This document shows positions 25,745 through 33,821 of a stretch of 35,246 nt of DNA, one piece after another. How positions within the stretch are numbered: position 1 is the stretch's first letter; each line of letters opens with the position of its first letter. The notes beneath the pieces were generated by a model. It was not told the DNA's origin and searched no databases. It saw only the letters and a list, made by a program, of their open reading frames with translations. This DNA comes from Myxococcaceae bacterium (GTDB lineage: Bacteria > Myxococcota > Myxococcia > Myxococcales > Myxococcaceae), in the NCBI GenBank assembly GCA_019686135.1, contig JADGHL010000044.1, forward strand, positions 1-35,246. Reading direction: 5' to 3'. A program made the position numbers and the translations under genes.

Positions 25745-25777
25745 GTCCTTAGAGGAGAGTGCTGCGAGGAGTCCTGC

Positions 25778-26332
25778 ATGTCCGTGAACATCCAGCTCGA
25801 GTGGACGCCGAACCCGAGCACGCTCAAGTACGTCGTCGATCGCCCGCTGTTGCCCTCCGGCGCGGTCAACTTCACCTCCCGTGAGAAGGCCGAAGCGGAC
25901 AGCCCGCTGGCGAAGAAGCTGTTCGACATCAAGGGCGTGGTGGGCGTGATGATCGGCACCCGCTTCGTCACCGTCACCAAGGGTGACGAGGGCGAGTGGG
26001 ACGAGCTCAACGACGGCGTGATGCAGACGCTGGATGCGCACCTGTCGGCCAACGAGCCCATCATGAGCGCCGACTGGAAGCCGCCCGTGCCCGGCCAGGG
26101 GGGCGGCAGCGTGGAGCAGCGGATCCGCGAGATCCTCGATCAGGAGATCCGCCCCGCGGTGGCGCAGGACGGCGGTGACGTTCTTCTGGACCGCTTCGAG
26201 GACGGCATCGCCTATCTGATGATGCACGGCTCCTGCAGCGGCTGCCCCTCGTCGACGATGACCCTGAAGATGGGGATCGAATCCCGCCTCCGGGAGCTGG
26301 TGCCCGAGGTGCAGGAGGTCGTCCCCGTCTGA
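25778..26332 (+). CDS. nfu: Nfu-type iron-sulfur carrier protein
   Basis: A 184-aa protein that carries a [4Fe-4S] cluster to apo-proteins. The Nfu N-terminal domain (about 4-92) begins with the diagnostic TPNPSTLKYV. After a Gly-rich linker (103-112), the NifU C-terminal domain (about 112-184) contains RPAVAQDGGDV and the cluster ligands C153 and C156 in GSCSGCPSS. The architecture matches mitochondrial NFU1 and its bacterial relatives. The ATG at 25778 has an AGGAG site eight bases upstream. The stop TGA overlaps the probable CTG start of the methyltransferase, so the two are coupled. No isc or suf genes are in the window. Confidence 0.94.
   Translation: MSVNIQLEWTPNPSTLKYVVDRPLLPSGAVNFTSREKAEADSPLAKKLFDIKGVVGVMIGTRFVTVTKGDEGEWDELNDGVMQTLDAHLSANEPIMSADWKPPVPGQGGGSVEQRIREILDQEIRPAVAQDGGDVLLDRFEDGIAYLMMHGSCSGCPSSTMTLKMGIESRLRELVPEVQEVVPV
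26313..26318 (+). promoter_or_regulatory. Ribosome binding site supporting a CTG start
   Basis: AGGAGG lies near the end of nfu, ten bases before CTG at 26329. It decides the start of the following methyltransferase, which has no ATG, GTG or TTG in frame between the upstream stop at 26176-26178 and 26509. Confidence 0.6.
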
Positions 26333-27192
26333 GCCGGCGCCAGGTCAAAGGCAAGGCGGTCCGCCGCGAGCTGCTCCCCAACCAGTCGCCGGAGCTGCTG
26401 CGCGAGCTGCACCTGCTCACACGGGACGGCCACCTCAACGCCGACGCGCTCCGAAAGCTCAAGCAGGTCAACCACCTCGTCGGGCTGCTCACGCCCGCCC
26501 TGGAGGACGTGTTCGCGCGCTTCGCCAGGCCGGTGGTGGTGGACGCGGGCAGCGGCAACGCCTACCTCGGCTTCGTCCTCTACGAGCTGTTCTTCAAGAG
26601 CGCCGGCAAGGGTGAGCTGTGGTGCCTCGAGGCACGTCCGGAGCTGACCCAGCGGGCACAGTCGCGCGCGCAGACGCTCGGGTTCGACCGGATGAAGTTC
26701 GTCACCGCGCGCGTGGACGATCCGCAGGCGTGGCCGGAGCGGGTGAACCTCCTCGTCGCGCTGCACGCGTGCGACACCGCCACCGACGACGCGCTCGCGG
26801 CCGCCATCCGGCACCACGCGGATCACGTCGCGGTCGTCCCGTGCTGCCAGGCCGAGGTCGCCGCGCAGCTTAGGGAACGGCGCGCAGAGGTGGCGCCGGC
26901 GATGCGCGAGCTGTTCGCGCACCCGTGGCACCGCCGCGAGTTCGGTTCGCACCTCACCAACGTCATCCGCGCGCTGGTGCTCGAGTCGCACGGGTACCAG
27001 GTGACGGTCACCGAATTCACTGGCTGGGAACACTCGCTCAAGAACGAGCTCATCCTCGGCCGGCGCGTCCACCGCGAAAGCCGCGAGGCGAAGGCCCGGC
27101 TGGACGCGCTGCTCTCTGAGACCCACGTCGCGCCGAAGCTCGTCCGCCAACTCAACCCGGGCCCACAGCAGACGGAAGACGGTAGACGGTAG
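26329..27192 (+). CDS. SAM-dependent methyltransferase (Methyltransf_32-like), probable CTG start
   Basis: A 287-aa protein if begun at CTG 26329. Residues about 8-58 (RRELLPNQSPELLREL, then a KQVNHLVGLL helix) are clearly coding and family-like, so the GTG at 26509 is too late: it would leave only MFARFARP before the SAM motif VVVDAGSGNAYLG (about 66-78). Later segments are VVPCCQAE, HPWHRREFGSHLTN and EHSLKNELILGR, typical of the family that includes METTL25-like RNA or protein methyltransferases. The substrate is unknown. The CTGA overlap couples it to nfu. The last residues (QQTEDGRR) are encoded by the heptamer repeat, so the original C-terminus may have been altered by repeat insertion. 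Confidence 0.82.
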   Translation: MSRRQVKGKAVRRELLPNQSPELLRELHLLTRDGHLNADALRKLKQVNHLVGLLTPALEDVFARFARPVVVDAGSGNAYLGFVLYELFFKSAGKGELWCLEARPELTQRAQSRAQTLGFDRMKFVTARVDDPQAWPERVNLLVALHACDTATDDALAAAIRHHADHVAVVPCCQAEVAAQLRERRAEVAPAMRELFAHPWHRREFGSHLTNVIRALVLESHGYQVTVTEFTGWEHSLKNELILGRRVHRESREAKARLDALLSETHVAPKLVRQLNPGPQQTEDGRR

Positions 27193-27196
27193 ACCT
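27169..27196 (+). repeat. Second heptameric AGACGG array
   Basis: Four exact-register heptamers: CAGACGG, AAGACGG, TAGACGG, TAGACCT. The stop codon of the methyltransferase is within the fourth. The array lies directly beside the 3' end of a minus-strand gene, just as the array at 11966-11993 does, and both are followed by a CTCATC plus CTCGCCGC stretch. Confidence 0.7.
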
Positions 27197-27786
27197 CATC
27201 CTCTCGCCGCAGGCGGATGCACCGGCCGCCACCGCGCGCCCATCGCAATCAGCATCCCCGCGCGCAACAGCAGCTCCGCCCCGACGACCGCGCCCAGGAC
27301 CCACTTCTGCGTCCGCGGCCACGTCCACACCGCCACGATGCCGAGGCCGATCGACGCCACGCCGTATCCGACGCACCAGCGCCACTGCGGGAAGCGCTCG
27401 AGCAGCGCGACGAGGAAACGGAACGCGCCGCCGGCAAAGAGGAACATCACGACGATGACCGTCGCTCCGGCGATGCCCACGCCCGGCCGGGTGAACAGGT
27501 AGAGCCCGGTCAGGGTTGCCAGCGCGCCGCTGAGCGCGGTCCGCAGGCTCCGGCCCGGAACGCGGTTGGTCAGCCCGTCGGCCAGCTCGGTGAGGCCGCT
27601 CAGGAGCAGCACCAGCCCCTGGAGCTGGATCATCGTCCGCGGCCCGAAGAGAGTGCAGCCGAGCGCGGCCACGCCCAGCAACACGAACCACGTCCCCTCC
27701 GCGAGGAGGCGGGTCGCGAGCCGGTCCTTGATCCCACGCCAGAGCCCTCCGGCGTGGGACGCGTGCATTCCGTGGAGCACAGGCAT
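27196..27786 (-). CDS. HdeD-like (DUF308) integral membrane protein
   Basis: A 196-aa inner-membrane protein with about six hydrophobic helices in three hairpins, the HdeD/DUF308 pattern: WFVLLGVAALGCTLFGP, QLQGLVLLLSGLTELADGL, ATLTGLYLFTRPGVGI, GATVIVVMFLFAGGAFRFL, VASIGLGIVAVWTW, WVLGAVVGAELLLRAGMLI. HdeD in E. coli is linked to acid resistance at high cell density, but most family members are uncharacterised. A second ATG six codons in (MHASHAGG) may be the true start. The gene is convergent with the methyltransferase (3-bp gap) and lies 20 bp after the hemerythrin gene, in the same direction. Confidence 0.85.
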   Translation of the reverse strand: MPVLHGMHASHAGGLWRGIKDRLATRLLAEGTWFVLLGVAALGCTLFGPRTMIQLQGLVLLLSGLTELADGLTNRVPGRSLRTALSGALATLTGLYLFTRPGVGIAGATVIVVMFLFAGGAFRFLVALLERFPQWRWCVGYGVASIGLGIVAVWTWPRTQKWVLGAVVGAELLLRAGMLIAMGARWRPVHPPAARG

Positions 27787-27806
27787 CCTGTCTCAAGGAT
27801 GGGGTC

Positions 27807-28331
27807 TCACGCGCCCGGGTGCCGCCGCCGACGCACCTCGGCCACGATCTCCGCCTGCTCGCCGGCCGGCAGCGCGCGGACGAGCGGGAAGACGATCCGC
27901 TCTTCGTCCGCGAGGTGGTGGTCGAAGTCCCGCGCCAGCTCATCCGCGGCGTCGAAGAGCGCCCGGTGGCCTGCTGCGTCCCCCGGGCGCGCACGCACCG
28001 CGGACGACGCGCTCAGAAGCGCACGCAGCTTCGCCTCGTGTCCGGCGTGCTGGGCCGCCATCGCCTCCAGCGCGCGGTCGACCTCCACGGAGGTGCCGCG
28101 GAGCCGGGGCAGAAGGCTCTGTTCCTCATCGGCGACGTGGAGCGGCAGGGCCTTCGTGAAGTAGCGCTCGACGCGCTCGCAGGCGTCGACGATCTCCGCC
28201 GCCGTCGCGTCCGGCTGCTCACCGGCGCGCCGCGCGAGCGCGACGAAGGTGCGGATCCGTTCGTGGCATTCGAGCAGAAGCTCGACCGGCCCCTGCGCCG
28301 GCTGCTTCTGTCCACCGAGTTGAATCAGCAT
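27807..28331 (-). CDS. Hemerythrin-domain protein
   Basis: A 174-aa four-helix HHE protein, expected to hold a non-haem diiron site for oxygen, NO or iron handling. Candidate ligands are H23 (HERI), H65 and E69 (HVADEEQ), H98 and E99 (HAGHE), and H139 with E143 (HHLADEE). The length fits a single-domain member. It lies 19 bp downstream of the reductase gene and 20 bp upstream of the HdeD-like gene, all on the minus strand; I infer one transcript. Whether the reductase reduces this diiron centre is speculation. Confidence 0.9.
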   Translation of the reverse strand: MLIQLGGQKQPAQGPVELLLECHERIRTFVALARRAGEQPDATAAEIVDACERVERYFTKALPLHVADEEQSLLPRLRGTSVEVDRALEAMAAQHAGHEAKLRALLSASSAVRARPGDAAGHRALFDAADELARDFDHHLADEERIVFPLVRALPAGEQAEIVAEVRRRRHPGA

Positions 28332-28350
28332 CGTCCGCTCACGATGGCCA

Positions 28351-29229
28351 TCATCCCCACGACTCGCGCTTCACCTTCTTCGTGTCCACGCCGAGCGAAT
28401 GCAGGTGCTCGAGGATGGTCTCCAGAAAGCGCGGCGTGGCCTGCGACTTCGTCTCCATCGCCTTGCGCCGCTCCCAGCCGGTGATGGCCGGGCCGCAGAG
28501 GTAGAACAGCGCGCGATCGAGATCCGGCACGAGCTCGCGGATCGCCTCCGCGGTGATGCGGCCCTTGCGGACCTTCTCGCCGAAGTAGCGCGGATCCGTC
28601 TCGCGCGTGAGGAAGTGCACGACCTTCAGGCGTTCGGGAAAGTCCCGCTCCAGCTGTCGCAGCGGGTCCGCGTAGCAGATGTCCTGATAGGTCTTGTTGG
28701 AGAACAGGAGCGTGTGGCGATAGCGCCGGGTCACCCGCAGGTCTTCTTTGAGGATCGAGAAGTTGGGGACGATCCCGCTGCCGGCGCAGATGTGGACCAC
28801 GTGGTCACGCCCGGGCTCCGGTTCGTCCGGGAGGGTGTACGCGCCGGTGAAGCCTGTGACGATCATCCGCGTGCCCACCTGGGTCTGGTGCACGAGCAGC
28901 GGGGACAGAAGCGGGGGGTAGGCGCTGACCCCGGGGACGTAGGGCTCCTCCTTGACGGTGATGGAGATGAACGGCTCGTGTGGCGCGGAGCCGACGGAGT
29001 ACGCGCGGGGCGGTTCCTTGCGCTTCTTCAGGTCCTCCAGGAAGGAGGCGAAGCGGCCGAGCACCTTGAACTGGTGCACGTCGATGGTGAGGAACTGCCC
29101 GGCCTTGTAGTCGATGCGCTCGTTCCCCGTGAACAGGTCGAGCGTGACCGTGTCCGGGGTCTCCTGAATCACCCGCGAAACGACGACCTCGAACGGGCGC
29201 GGCTTGATGCGCACGGGGGCGGTGCTCAT
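28351..29229 (-). CDS. FAD/NAD(P)H oxidoreductase of the ferredoxin-reductase family
   Basis: A 292-aa two-domain flavoprotein. The FAD domain contains RAYSVGSAP (75-83), the usual RxYS isoalloxazine site. The NAD(P) domain contains AGSGIVPNFSIL (149-160) and FYLCGP (242-247). There is no 2Fe-2S ferredoxin domain, so it needs a separate electron acceptor. A charged insertion (LEDLKKRKE, 65-73) precedes RxYS. The C-terminus holds RFLETILEHLHSLGV. It resembles reductase components of oxygenases, but the specific partner is unknown. The ATG at 29229 gives a normal start. It is divergent from the THUMP methyltransferase across 57 bp and heads a likely operon with hemerythrin. Confidence 0.86.
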   Translation of the reverse strand: MSTAPVRIKPRPFEVVVSRVIQETPDTVTLDLFTGNERIDYKAGQFLTIDVHQFKVLGRFASFLEDLKKRKEPPRAYSVGSAPHEPFISITVKEEPYVPGVSAYPPLLSPLLVHQTQVGTRMIVTGFTGAYTLPDEPEPGRDHVVHICAGSGIVPNFSILKEDLRVTRRYRHTLLFSNKTYQDICYADPLRQLERDFPERLKVVHFLTRETDPRYFGEKVRKGRITAEAIRELVPDLDRALFYLCGPAITGWERRKAMETKSQATPRFLETILEHLHSLGVDTKKVKRESWG

Positions 29230-29286
29230 GCGCGGGTTCTCTAACGCAAACGGGGTTGCCGCGCCCGGCGAAGAGTGGCGTAAGTC

Positions 29287-30453
29287 GTGCCGGTGTCCGC
29301 TTCCGAAGAGCGCCTGTTCGTCTCCACCACGCCGGGCCTCGAGCCTGCGCTCGATCGCGAGCTGTGCGCGCTGGGGCTGGGGGTGCGCCGGGTCCCGGGT
29401 GGCGCCGAGGTGCGGGGACCGAAGGGGCTGCACCGGCGGCTGAATCTGTGGCTGCGGACGGCGTCGCGCGTCGTGCTGCGCGTGGCGGAGTTTCCCGCCC
29501 GGGACGTGCCGGCGCTCCAGCGCGGGCTGCAGGCGGCGGCGTTGTCGCCGTACTGGGACGGCCGGATGCCGCTGCGGATCGGCGTGGCCACGCACCGATC
29601 CCGCCTGCACCACACCGCGGAGCTGCGGCAGATCGCCGCGCGCGCGTGGAACGCGACTGTGGCCTCCGCGAACCCGAAGGCGGGGGACGGTGAAGAGGAG
29701 GGCGGGGCGCAGGAGCTGTTGGTCCAGCTTCGCATCGACCGGGACGTGTGCACGGTGAGCGTGGACACCTCCGGCGAGCTGCTCTACCGCCGCGGCTACC
29801 GGCAGGAGGTCTCGCGCGCGCCGCTCCGCGAGACGCTGGCAGCCGGGGTCCTGGGCCTGGCCGACTACCGCGGCGACGAGCCGTTGTGGGATCCGATGTG
29901 CGGCTCGGGGACGCTGCCGATCGAAGCGGCGTGGATCGCGCTCGGCCGCGCGCCGGGCCCTGGCCGCGAAAGTGGGTTCGCGTTCGAGCGCTTCCCCTCG
30001 CACGATAGGGAGGCGTGGCAACGCGAACGGGACGAGGCGCGGCAGAACGAGCGGCCCACGCCGCGCGCGCCCATCTACGCCAGCGACATCAACGCCGGTG
30101 CGCTCGGGACCGCGCGGCGCAACGCCCGGCGCGCCGGGGTGCAGCCGCACCTGAAGCTGGAGCGCAGCGACCTGTTGCGGCCCACGTTCGTGCCCACCGA
30201 GCGGCACGGTCTTCTGGTCGCGAACCTGCCGTACGGTGTGCGCGTGGGCGATCGTTCGGATCTGCCCGCGCTGTACGCCGCGCTGGGGACGATGCTGCGC
30301 GAACGGCTGCCCGGCTGGCGCGGCGCGCTGCTGGTGGCGGATGGGACGGGGGCCGAGCAGTCGCTCGGCCTGGAACTGGACGACGCCTTCGACGTGGAGA
30401 ACGGCGGCATCCGTTGCCGGTTGCTCCTCGTCCGCGGGCCCGTTCTGCGCTAA
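29287..30453 (+). CDS. THUMP-domain rRNA (guanine-N2) methyltransferase, RlmL-N-like
   Basis: A 388-aa SAM-dependent RNA methyltransferase. The N-terminal ferredoxin-like and THUMP region (about 1-165) bears [12 protein letters not shown]. The catalytic domain has motif [15 protein letters not shown] (202-215), IYASDIN (motif II, 263-269) and NLPYG (313-317), where most relatives have NPPYG. This matches the group that includes the N-terminal half of RlmL (m2G2445 of 23S rRNA) and YpsC; the exact site here is inference. The start is GTG at 29287. It is followed 13 bp later by the M20 peptidase gene and is probably co-transcribed with it. Confidence 0.9.
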   Translation: MPVSASEERLFVSTTPGLEPALDRELCALGLGVRRVPGGAEVRGPKGLHRRLNLWLRTASRVVLRVAEFPARDVPALQRGLQAAALSPYWDGRMPLRIGVATHRSRLHHTAELRQIAARAWNATVASANPKAGDGEEEGGAQELLVQLRIDRDVCTVSVDTSGELLYRRGYRQEVSRAPLRETLAAGVLGLADYRGDEPLWDPMCGSGTLPIEAAWIALGRAPGPGRESGFAFERFPSHDREAWQRERDEARQNERPTPRAPIYASDINAGALGTARRNARRAGVQPHLKLERSDLLRPTFVPTERHGLLVANLPYGVRVGDRSDLPALYAALGTMLRERLPGWRGALLVADGTGAEQSLGLELDDAFDVENGGIRCRLLLVRGPVLR

Positions 30454-30466
30454 GGCTCGGCGCCCC

Positions 30467-31861
30467 ATGGCGACCGACAAAGCACTGCAGCACTACGCCG
30501 CGAACCGCGGCGAGTACCTCGAGGATCTCAAGCAGCTCGTCCGCATCCCCTCCGTCTCCTTCCCAGGGTTCGATCCGGCGCAGGTCCGGAAGAGCGCGGA
30601 GGCGACCGCGACCCTGCTGAAGAAGCGCGGCTTCCAGAACGTGCAGCTCCTGGAGATCGAAGGCGCGCACCCGTACGTCTACGGGGAGATCCTCGCCGCC
30701 CCCGGCAAGCCGACGCTGCTTCTGTACGCGCACCACGACGTGCAGCCCGCCGGCGACGAGCACGCGTGGAAGTCGCTCCCCTTCGAGCCCACCGAACGCG
30801 GTGGCCGCCTCTACGCGCGCGGCGCCGCGGACGACAAGGCCGGCATCGTGGTGCACACCTCCGCGGTCGACGCGTGGCTGAAGGGCGCCGGTACGCTGCC
30901 GCTCAACGTGAAGGTGGTGATCGAAGGCGAGGAGGAGATCGGATCGGATCACCTCGAGGCGTTCCTCAAGGCGCACAACAAGCTGGTGCAGGCGGACGCG
31001 ATCGTCCTCACCGACACGACCAACTTCGAGACGGGCCTGCCGTCCATCACCACCGCGCTGCGCGGGCTGGTCTCGGTCGACGTGGAGGTGCGCGCGCTCA
31101 AGCAGTCTCTGCACTCGGGGATGTGGGGCGGCCCGGTGCCGGATCCGGTGATGGGCCTGGCGAAGATGCTCGCCTCGCTCACCCACCCGGACGGCAGCAT
31201 CGCCATCCCCGGGATCATGGAGAAGGTGCGGCCGCTCACGCCCGCCGAACGCGAGAGCATCGCGTCCCTCCCCGGTGACGAGGCGCATTTCCGCCGCCAG
31301 GCCGGGCTTCTGGATTCGGTGCATCTGCTCGGCGGCGGGCGCAGCCCGTGGGAGACGATCTGGCGTCAGCCCTCGCTCGCGGTGAACGCCATCCAGGCCA
31401 GCTCGCGCAAGGACGCGCGCAACATCATCTGCGAGTCGGCGTGGGCGCGGGTGGGCATCCGGCTCGTCCCGGATCTCGACGCGCACGAGGTGCAGCAGGC
31501 GCTGATCGACGCGCTGAAGAAGGCGGCGCCGTGGGGCCTGGAGGTGGAGATCAAGGCGGAGTCCGCCGCCAACCCGTGGTGGACGGATCCGTCGCACCCC
31601 GCGTTCGCCGCGGCGTTCCGCGCCCTGGAGAAGGGCTTCGGGACGAAGCCGGTGGCAATCGGCTGCGGCGGGTCGATCCCCTTCGTCGGCCCCTTCGCCC
31701 GCGAGCTGGGCGGCGTGCCCGCGCTGCTCATCGGCGTGGAGGACCCGTACACCAACGCCCACTCGGAGAACGAGAGCCTGCACCTCGGCGACTACGACAA
31801 GGCGATCAAGAGCGCCATCTACCTCTACGAGGAGCTCGCTCGGACGCTGACGCCGCGCTGA
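30467..31861 (+). CDS. M20-family metallo-dipeptidase
   Basis: A 464-aa cytosolic zinc dipeptidase-like enzyme of the CNDP/PepV group. Metal and catalytic residues are in order: HHDVQP (H89, D91), GAADDKAG (bridging D122), EGEEEIGS (catalytic E156, metal E157), TDTTNF (D183) and a C-terminal HSENE. The dimerisation (lid) domain spans about 200-370. It probably hydrolyses dipeptides or acyl-amino acids; the substrate is unknown. The ATG at 30467 opens the conserved [14 protein letters not shown] region, and the longer upstream frame overlaps the methyltransferase gene. A V4R gene follows after 129 bp. Confidence 0.93.
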   Translation: MATDKALQHYAANRGEYLEDLKQLVRIPSVSFPGFDPAQVRKSAEATATLLKKRGFQNVQLLEIEGAHPYVYGEILAAPGKPTLLLYAHHDVQPAGDEHAWKSLPFEPTERGGRLYARGAADDKAGIVVHTSAVDAWLKGAGTLPLNVKVVIEGEEEIGSDHLEAFLKAHNKLVQADAIVLTDTTNFETGLPSITTALRGLVSVDVEVRALKQSLHSGMWGGPVPDPVMGLAKMLASLTHPDGSIAIPGIMEKVRPLTPAERESIASLPGDEAHFRRQAGLLDSVHLLGGGRSPWETIWRQPSLAVNAIQASSRKDARNIICESAWARVGIRLVPDLDAHEVQQALIDALKKAAPWGLEVEIKAESAANPWWTDPSHPAFAAAFRALEKGFGTKPVAIGCGGSIPFVGPFARELGGVPALLIGVEDPYTNAHSENESLHLGDYDKAIKSAIYLYEELARTLTPR

Positions 31862-31885
31862 CGGCGCCAGAAGAACCGGTCAGGT

Positions 31886-31913
31886 GCGACGCGCGCGGAT
31901 ATCGCCGCGTCGC
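31886..31913. repeat. Near-palindrome before the V4R gene
   Basis: GCGACGCG (31886-31893) and CGCGTCGC (31906-31913) are exact complements around a 12-nt centre that contains GATATC. It lies between the peptidase stop and the V4R start, with no T-run after it. It may be an operator or a weak terminator. Confidence 0.35.
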
Positions 31914-31990
31914 TGTGCGCGAGAAGGTCGCTTGCGTCCCACACGGGTGGGGATGCGACCATTCCACCGTCATCTTTCGATCGCGCACCC

Positions 31991-32593
31991 ATGACCACCG
32001 ACCTCTCCAAGCGTGTGCCCGCAGTGGTGCTGCGCATGATCCTTTCCGGCATCGAGGAGGTGACGGGCTCGCAATATGCACGCGTCCTGTCGCAGGCGGG
32101 GCTGATGCGCTACGCGGACGAGCCGCCGCCGGAGGATCAGTCGCCCACGATCACCGAGCCCGAGCTGAGCGCGCTGTACGGCGCCACCTACGACGTCATC
32201 GGCGAGTCGCTCACCCGGCTCTTCCTCACCCGCTACGGGCAGAAGCTCCCGGAGGCGATGCTGGCCGGGCCCGCCGGGCAGGAGATGCTCGCGCGGATGG
32301 CCGGGGTGCCCGAAGCCGAACGGCTCGGCACGGCGATCCGGTTGATCGCCGAGACCGGCACGAAGCTGTGGACGCCGATGCGCGCCACCGAGGACGACCA
32401 GGCGTACTACCTGGAGATCGAGAACTGCGCGATCTGCGCGCGGATCCACAACGCGCGTTCGCCGATCTGCGCCAACTCGGAGTTCTTCTACGGCGCGCTG
32501 GCGCGAGCGCTCACCGGGTTCCGGCTCACCGCGCTGGAGATTGAATGCGCCGCGGTGGGCGCGCCGAAGTGCAAGTACCGGATCCGCAAGTAG
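31991..32593 (+). CDS. V4R-domain ligand-binding protein
   Basis: A 200-aa cytosolic protein. The C-terminal half (about 100-198) is a V4R domain, a small-molecule binding fold related to haem-NO-binding and 4-vinyl-reductase (BchJ) proteins. Five cysteines are placed in two groups: C146, C149 and C160 (NCAICARI, then SPICANSEFF), and C186 and C194 (IECAAVGAPKCKYRI). V4R domains often bind Zn through such Cys residues. The N-terminal half (1-80) is helical and unassigned. No DNA-binding, kinase or cyclase domain is fused, so the partner is unknown. It stands alone between the M20 gene and the convergent Rsm22 gene (3-bp gap). Confidence 0.85.
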   Translation: MTTDLSKRVPAVVLRMILSGIEEVTGSQYARVLSQAGLMRYADEPPPEDQSPTITEPELSALYGATYDVIGESLTRLFLTRYGQKLPEAMLAGPAGQEMLARMAGVPEAERLGTAIRLIAETGTKLWTPMRATEDDQAYYLEIENCAICARIHNARSPICANSEFFYGALARALTGFRLTALEIECAAVGAPKCKYRIRK

Positions 32594-32596
32594 CGG

Positions 32597-33760
32597 CTAC
32601 GGCGACTCCCACGGCTCCGGCAGCCCCTTGCCCGCGGGGGCGATCACCTTCACCTCGCTGTCGGGGCGGAGCGCGAACCCGTCCCCCTTCTCCTCGGTGG
32701 CGCCGATCCGGATGACGTCGCCGCGACGCAGATGGAAGAAGGCCGCGTTCTTCGCCGTGCGGTGCTTCTCCTGAAGCGCCAGGCCCACGCGTCCCTCCGG
32801 GCCGCACGCCATGAACCGCTGACGCCCCTTGCCTTCCAACGGTTCGCTGACGATCCGCAGCACCCGCCCCTCGGGGGGGGCCCGCCACGCCTCGCCCTTC
32901 GGCGCCAGCGCGAGGTAGCTCATCTTCAGCGACTCCTTGTGCAGCTGGGCGGTGCGGGCCAGCTCCTCGACGGCGCGTGGCATCGTCCACTCGCGCTCGG
33001 CGTGGCACCAGTCCGACTCGCGGGCCAGCGCCGGGCAGTGGCCGCGGAACAGACACGGCGCCCGCACCGTGTAGCCGCGGTCGACCAGAAGGTCCCGGAC
33101 GCGGAGCAGCTGCCGGGAGGTGTCGCGCAGCGCCGGCTCGAGGATGACGACGGTGCCGCCCGGCTTCAGCCGCGCGAGCAGTTGCTCGACGAGGTCGGCG
33201 CGCTTCTTCAGCGCCGCATCGTCCATGCCGTAGAGCTCGTTGAGCACATGCCCCAGCGTGATGAGGTCGAACGTGCCGTCGGGGATGGACGCCTTCGAGA
33301 GCGGATCCCAGCTTCGGGTGGCGAGCGCCTCGCCGGCCTCCGCCGCCAGCTTCGTCGCCAGCTCGAGCGCGGGGCGGCTGCGGTCCGCCGCGGTGACTTC
33401 CACAGCGCCGGCATCCAGCGCGGCGAACGCCACCGGCCCCGGGCCTGCGCCGAGATCGAGCGCCTGGCGCGGACGGCGGGGCAGCTCGCCCAGCACCTGA
33501 CGCGCCTGCGCGTAGGACACCGGCCAGTAGAAGAGCAGGTACGCGCCGAGCAGCTTCGGGTCGTCCATGTACCGCGCCCCGGCGAGCCGGCGTTCGCGCG
33601 TCAGCCCGAGCGAGAGGGTGCGCACGCCGGCGGCGACCTCTCTGAGCTCCTGAGGCGTCAGGCGGTCGGGCGGGCCGCCGGCAGTTCCGCGGCGCGCCTT
33701 CCGCCAGACGGCGATCAGCCGCGGCATCCACCTCGCGAGGTCTTTGTCGTAGTTCGGCAT
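32597..33760 (-). CDS. Rsm22-family methyltransferase-like ribosome assembly protein
   Basis: A 387-aa protein of the Rsm22 (METTL17-related) family. The SAM fold shows LDLGAGPGPVAFA (101-113), VTAADRS and GHVLNELYG (170-178). Four cysteines (C236, C242, C252, C319; APCLFRGHCP and DWCHAERE) match those that hold a [4Fe-4S] cluster in METTL17, as I recall it. The C-terminus is a beta-rich domain. Its mitochondrial relatives act in small-subunit assembly; a similar role here is inference. The ATG at 33760 is conventional. An 8-base G-run (32873-32880) lies in the coding sequence. It is divergent from the ABC exporter across 61 bp. Confidence 0.85.
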   Translation of the reverse strand: MPNYDKDLARWMPRLIAVWRKARRGTAGGPPDRLTPQELREVAAGVRTLSLGLTRERRLAGARYMDDPKLLGAYLLFYWPVSYAQARQVLGELPRRPRQALDLGAGPGPVAFAALDAGAVEVTAADRSRPALELATKLAAEAGEALATRSWDPLSKASIPDGTFDLITLGHVLNELYGMDDAALKKRADLVEQLLARLKPGGTVVILEPALRDTSRQLLRVRDLLVDRGYTVRAPCLFRGHCPALARESDWCHAEREWTMPRAVEELARTAQLHKESLKMSYLALAPKGEAWRAPPEGRVLRIVSEPLEGKGRQRFMACGPEGRVGLALQEKHRTAKNAAFFHLRRGDVIRIGATEEKGDGFALRPDSEVKVIAPAGKGLPEPWESP

Positions 33761-33821
33761 CGGCGGAGCGCGCGTTTAATCCATCGCAACGGGCAGGGGA
33801 CCGGGTTAATTCGGGGCCCGG

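Noticed and set aside
28351-30480. A 709-codon minus-strand frame that would extend the reductase by over 400 residues.
   Set aside because: The extension is antisense to the THUMP methyltransferase. The reductase fold starts just after the ATG at 29229.
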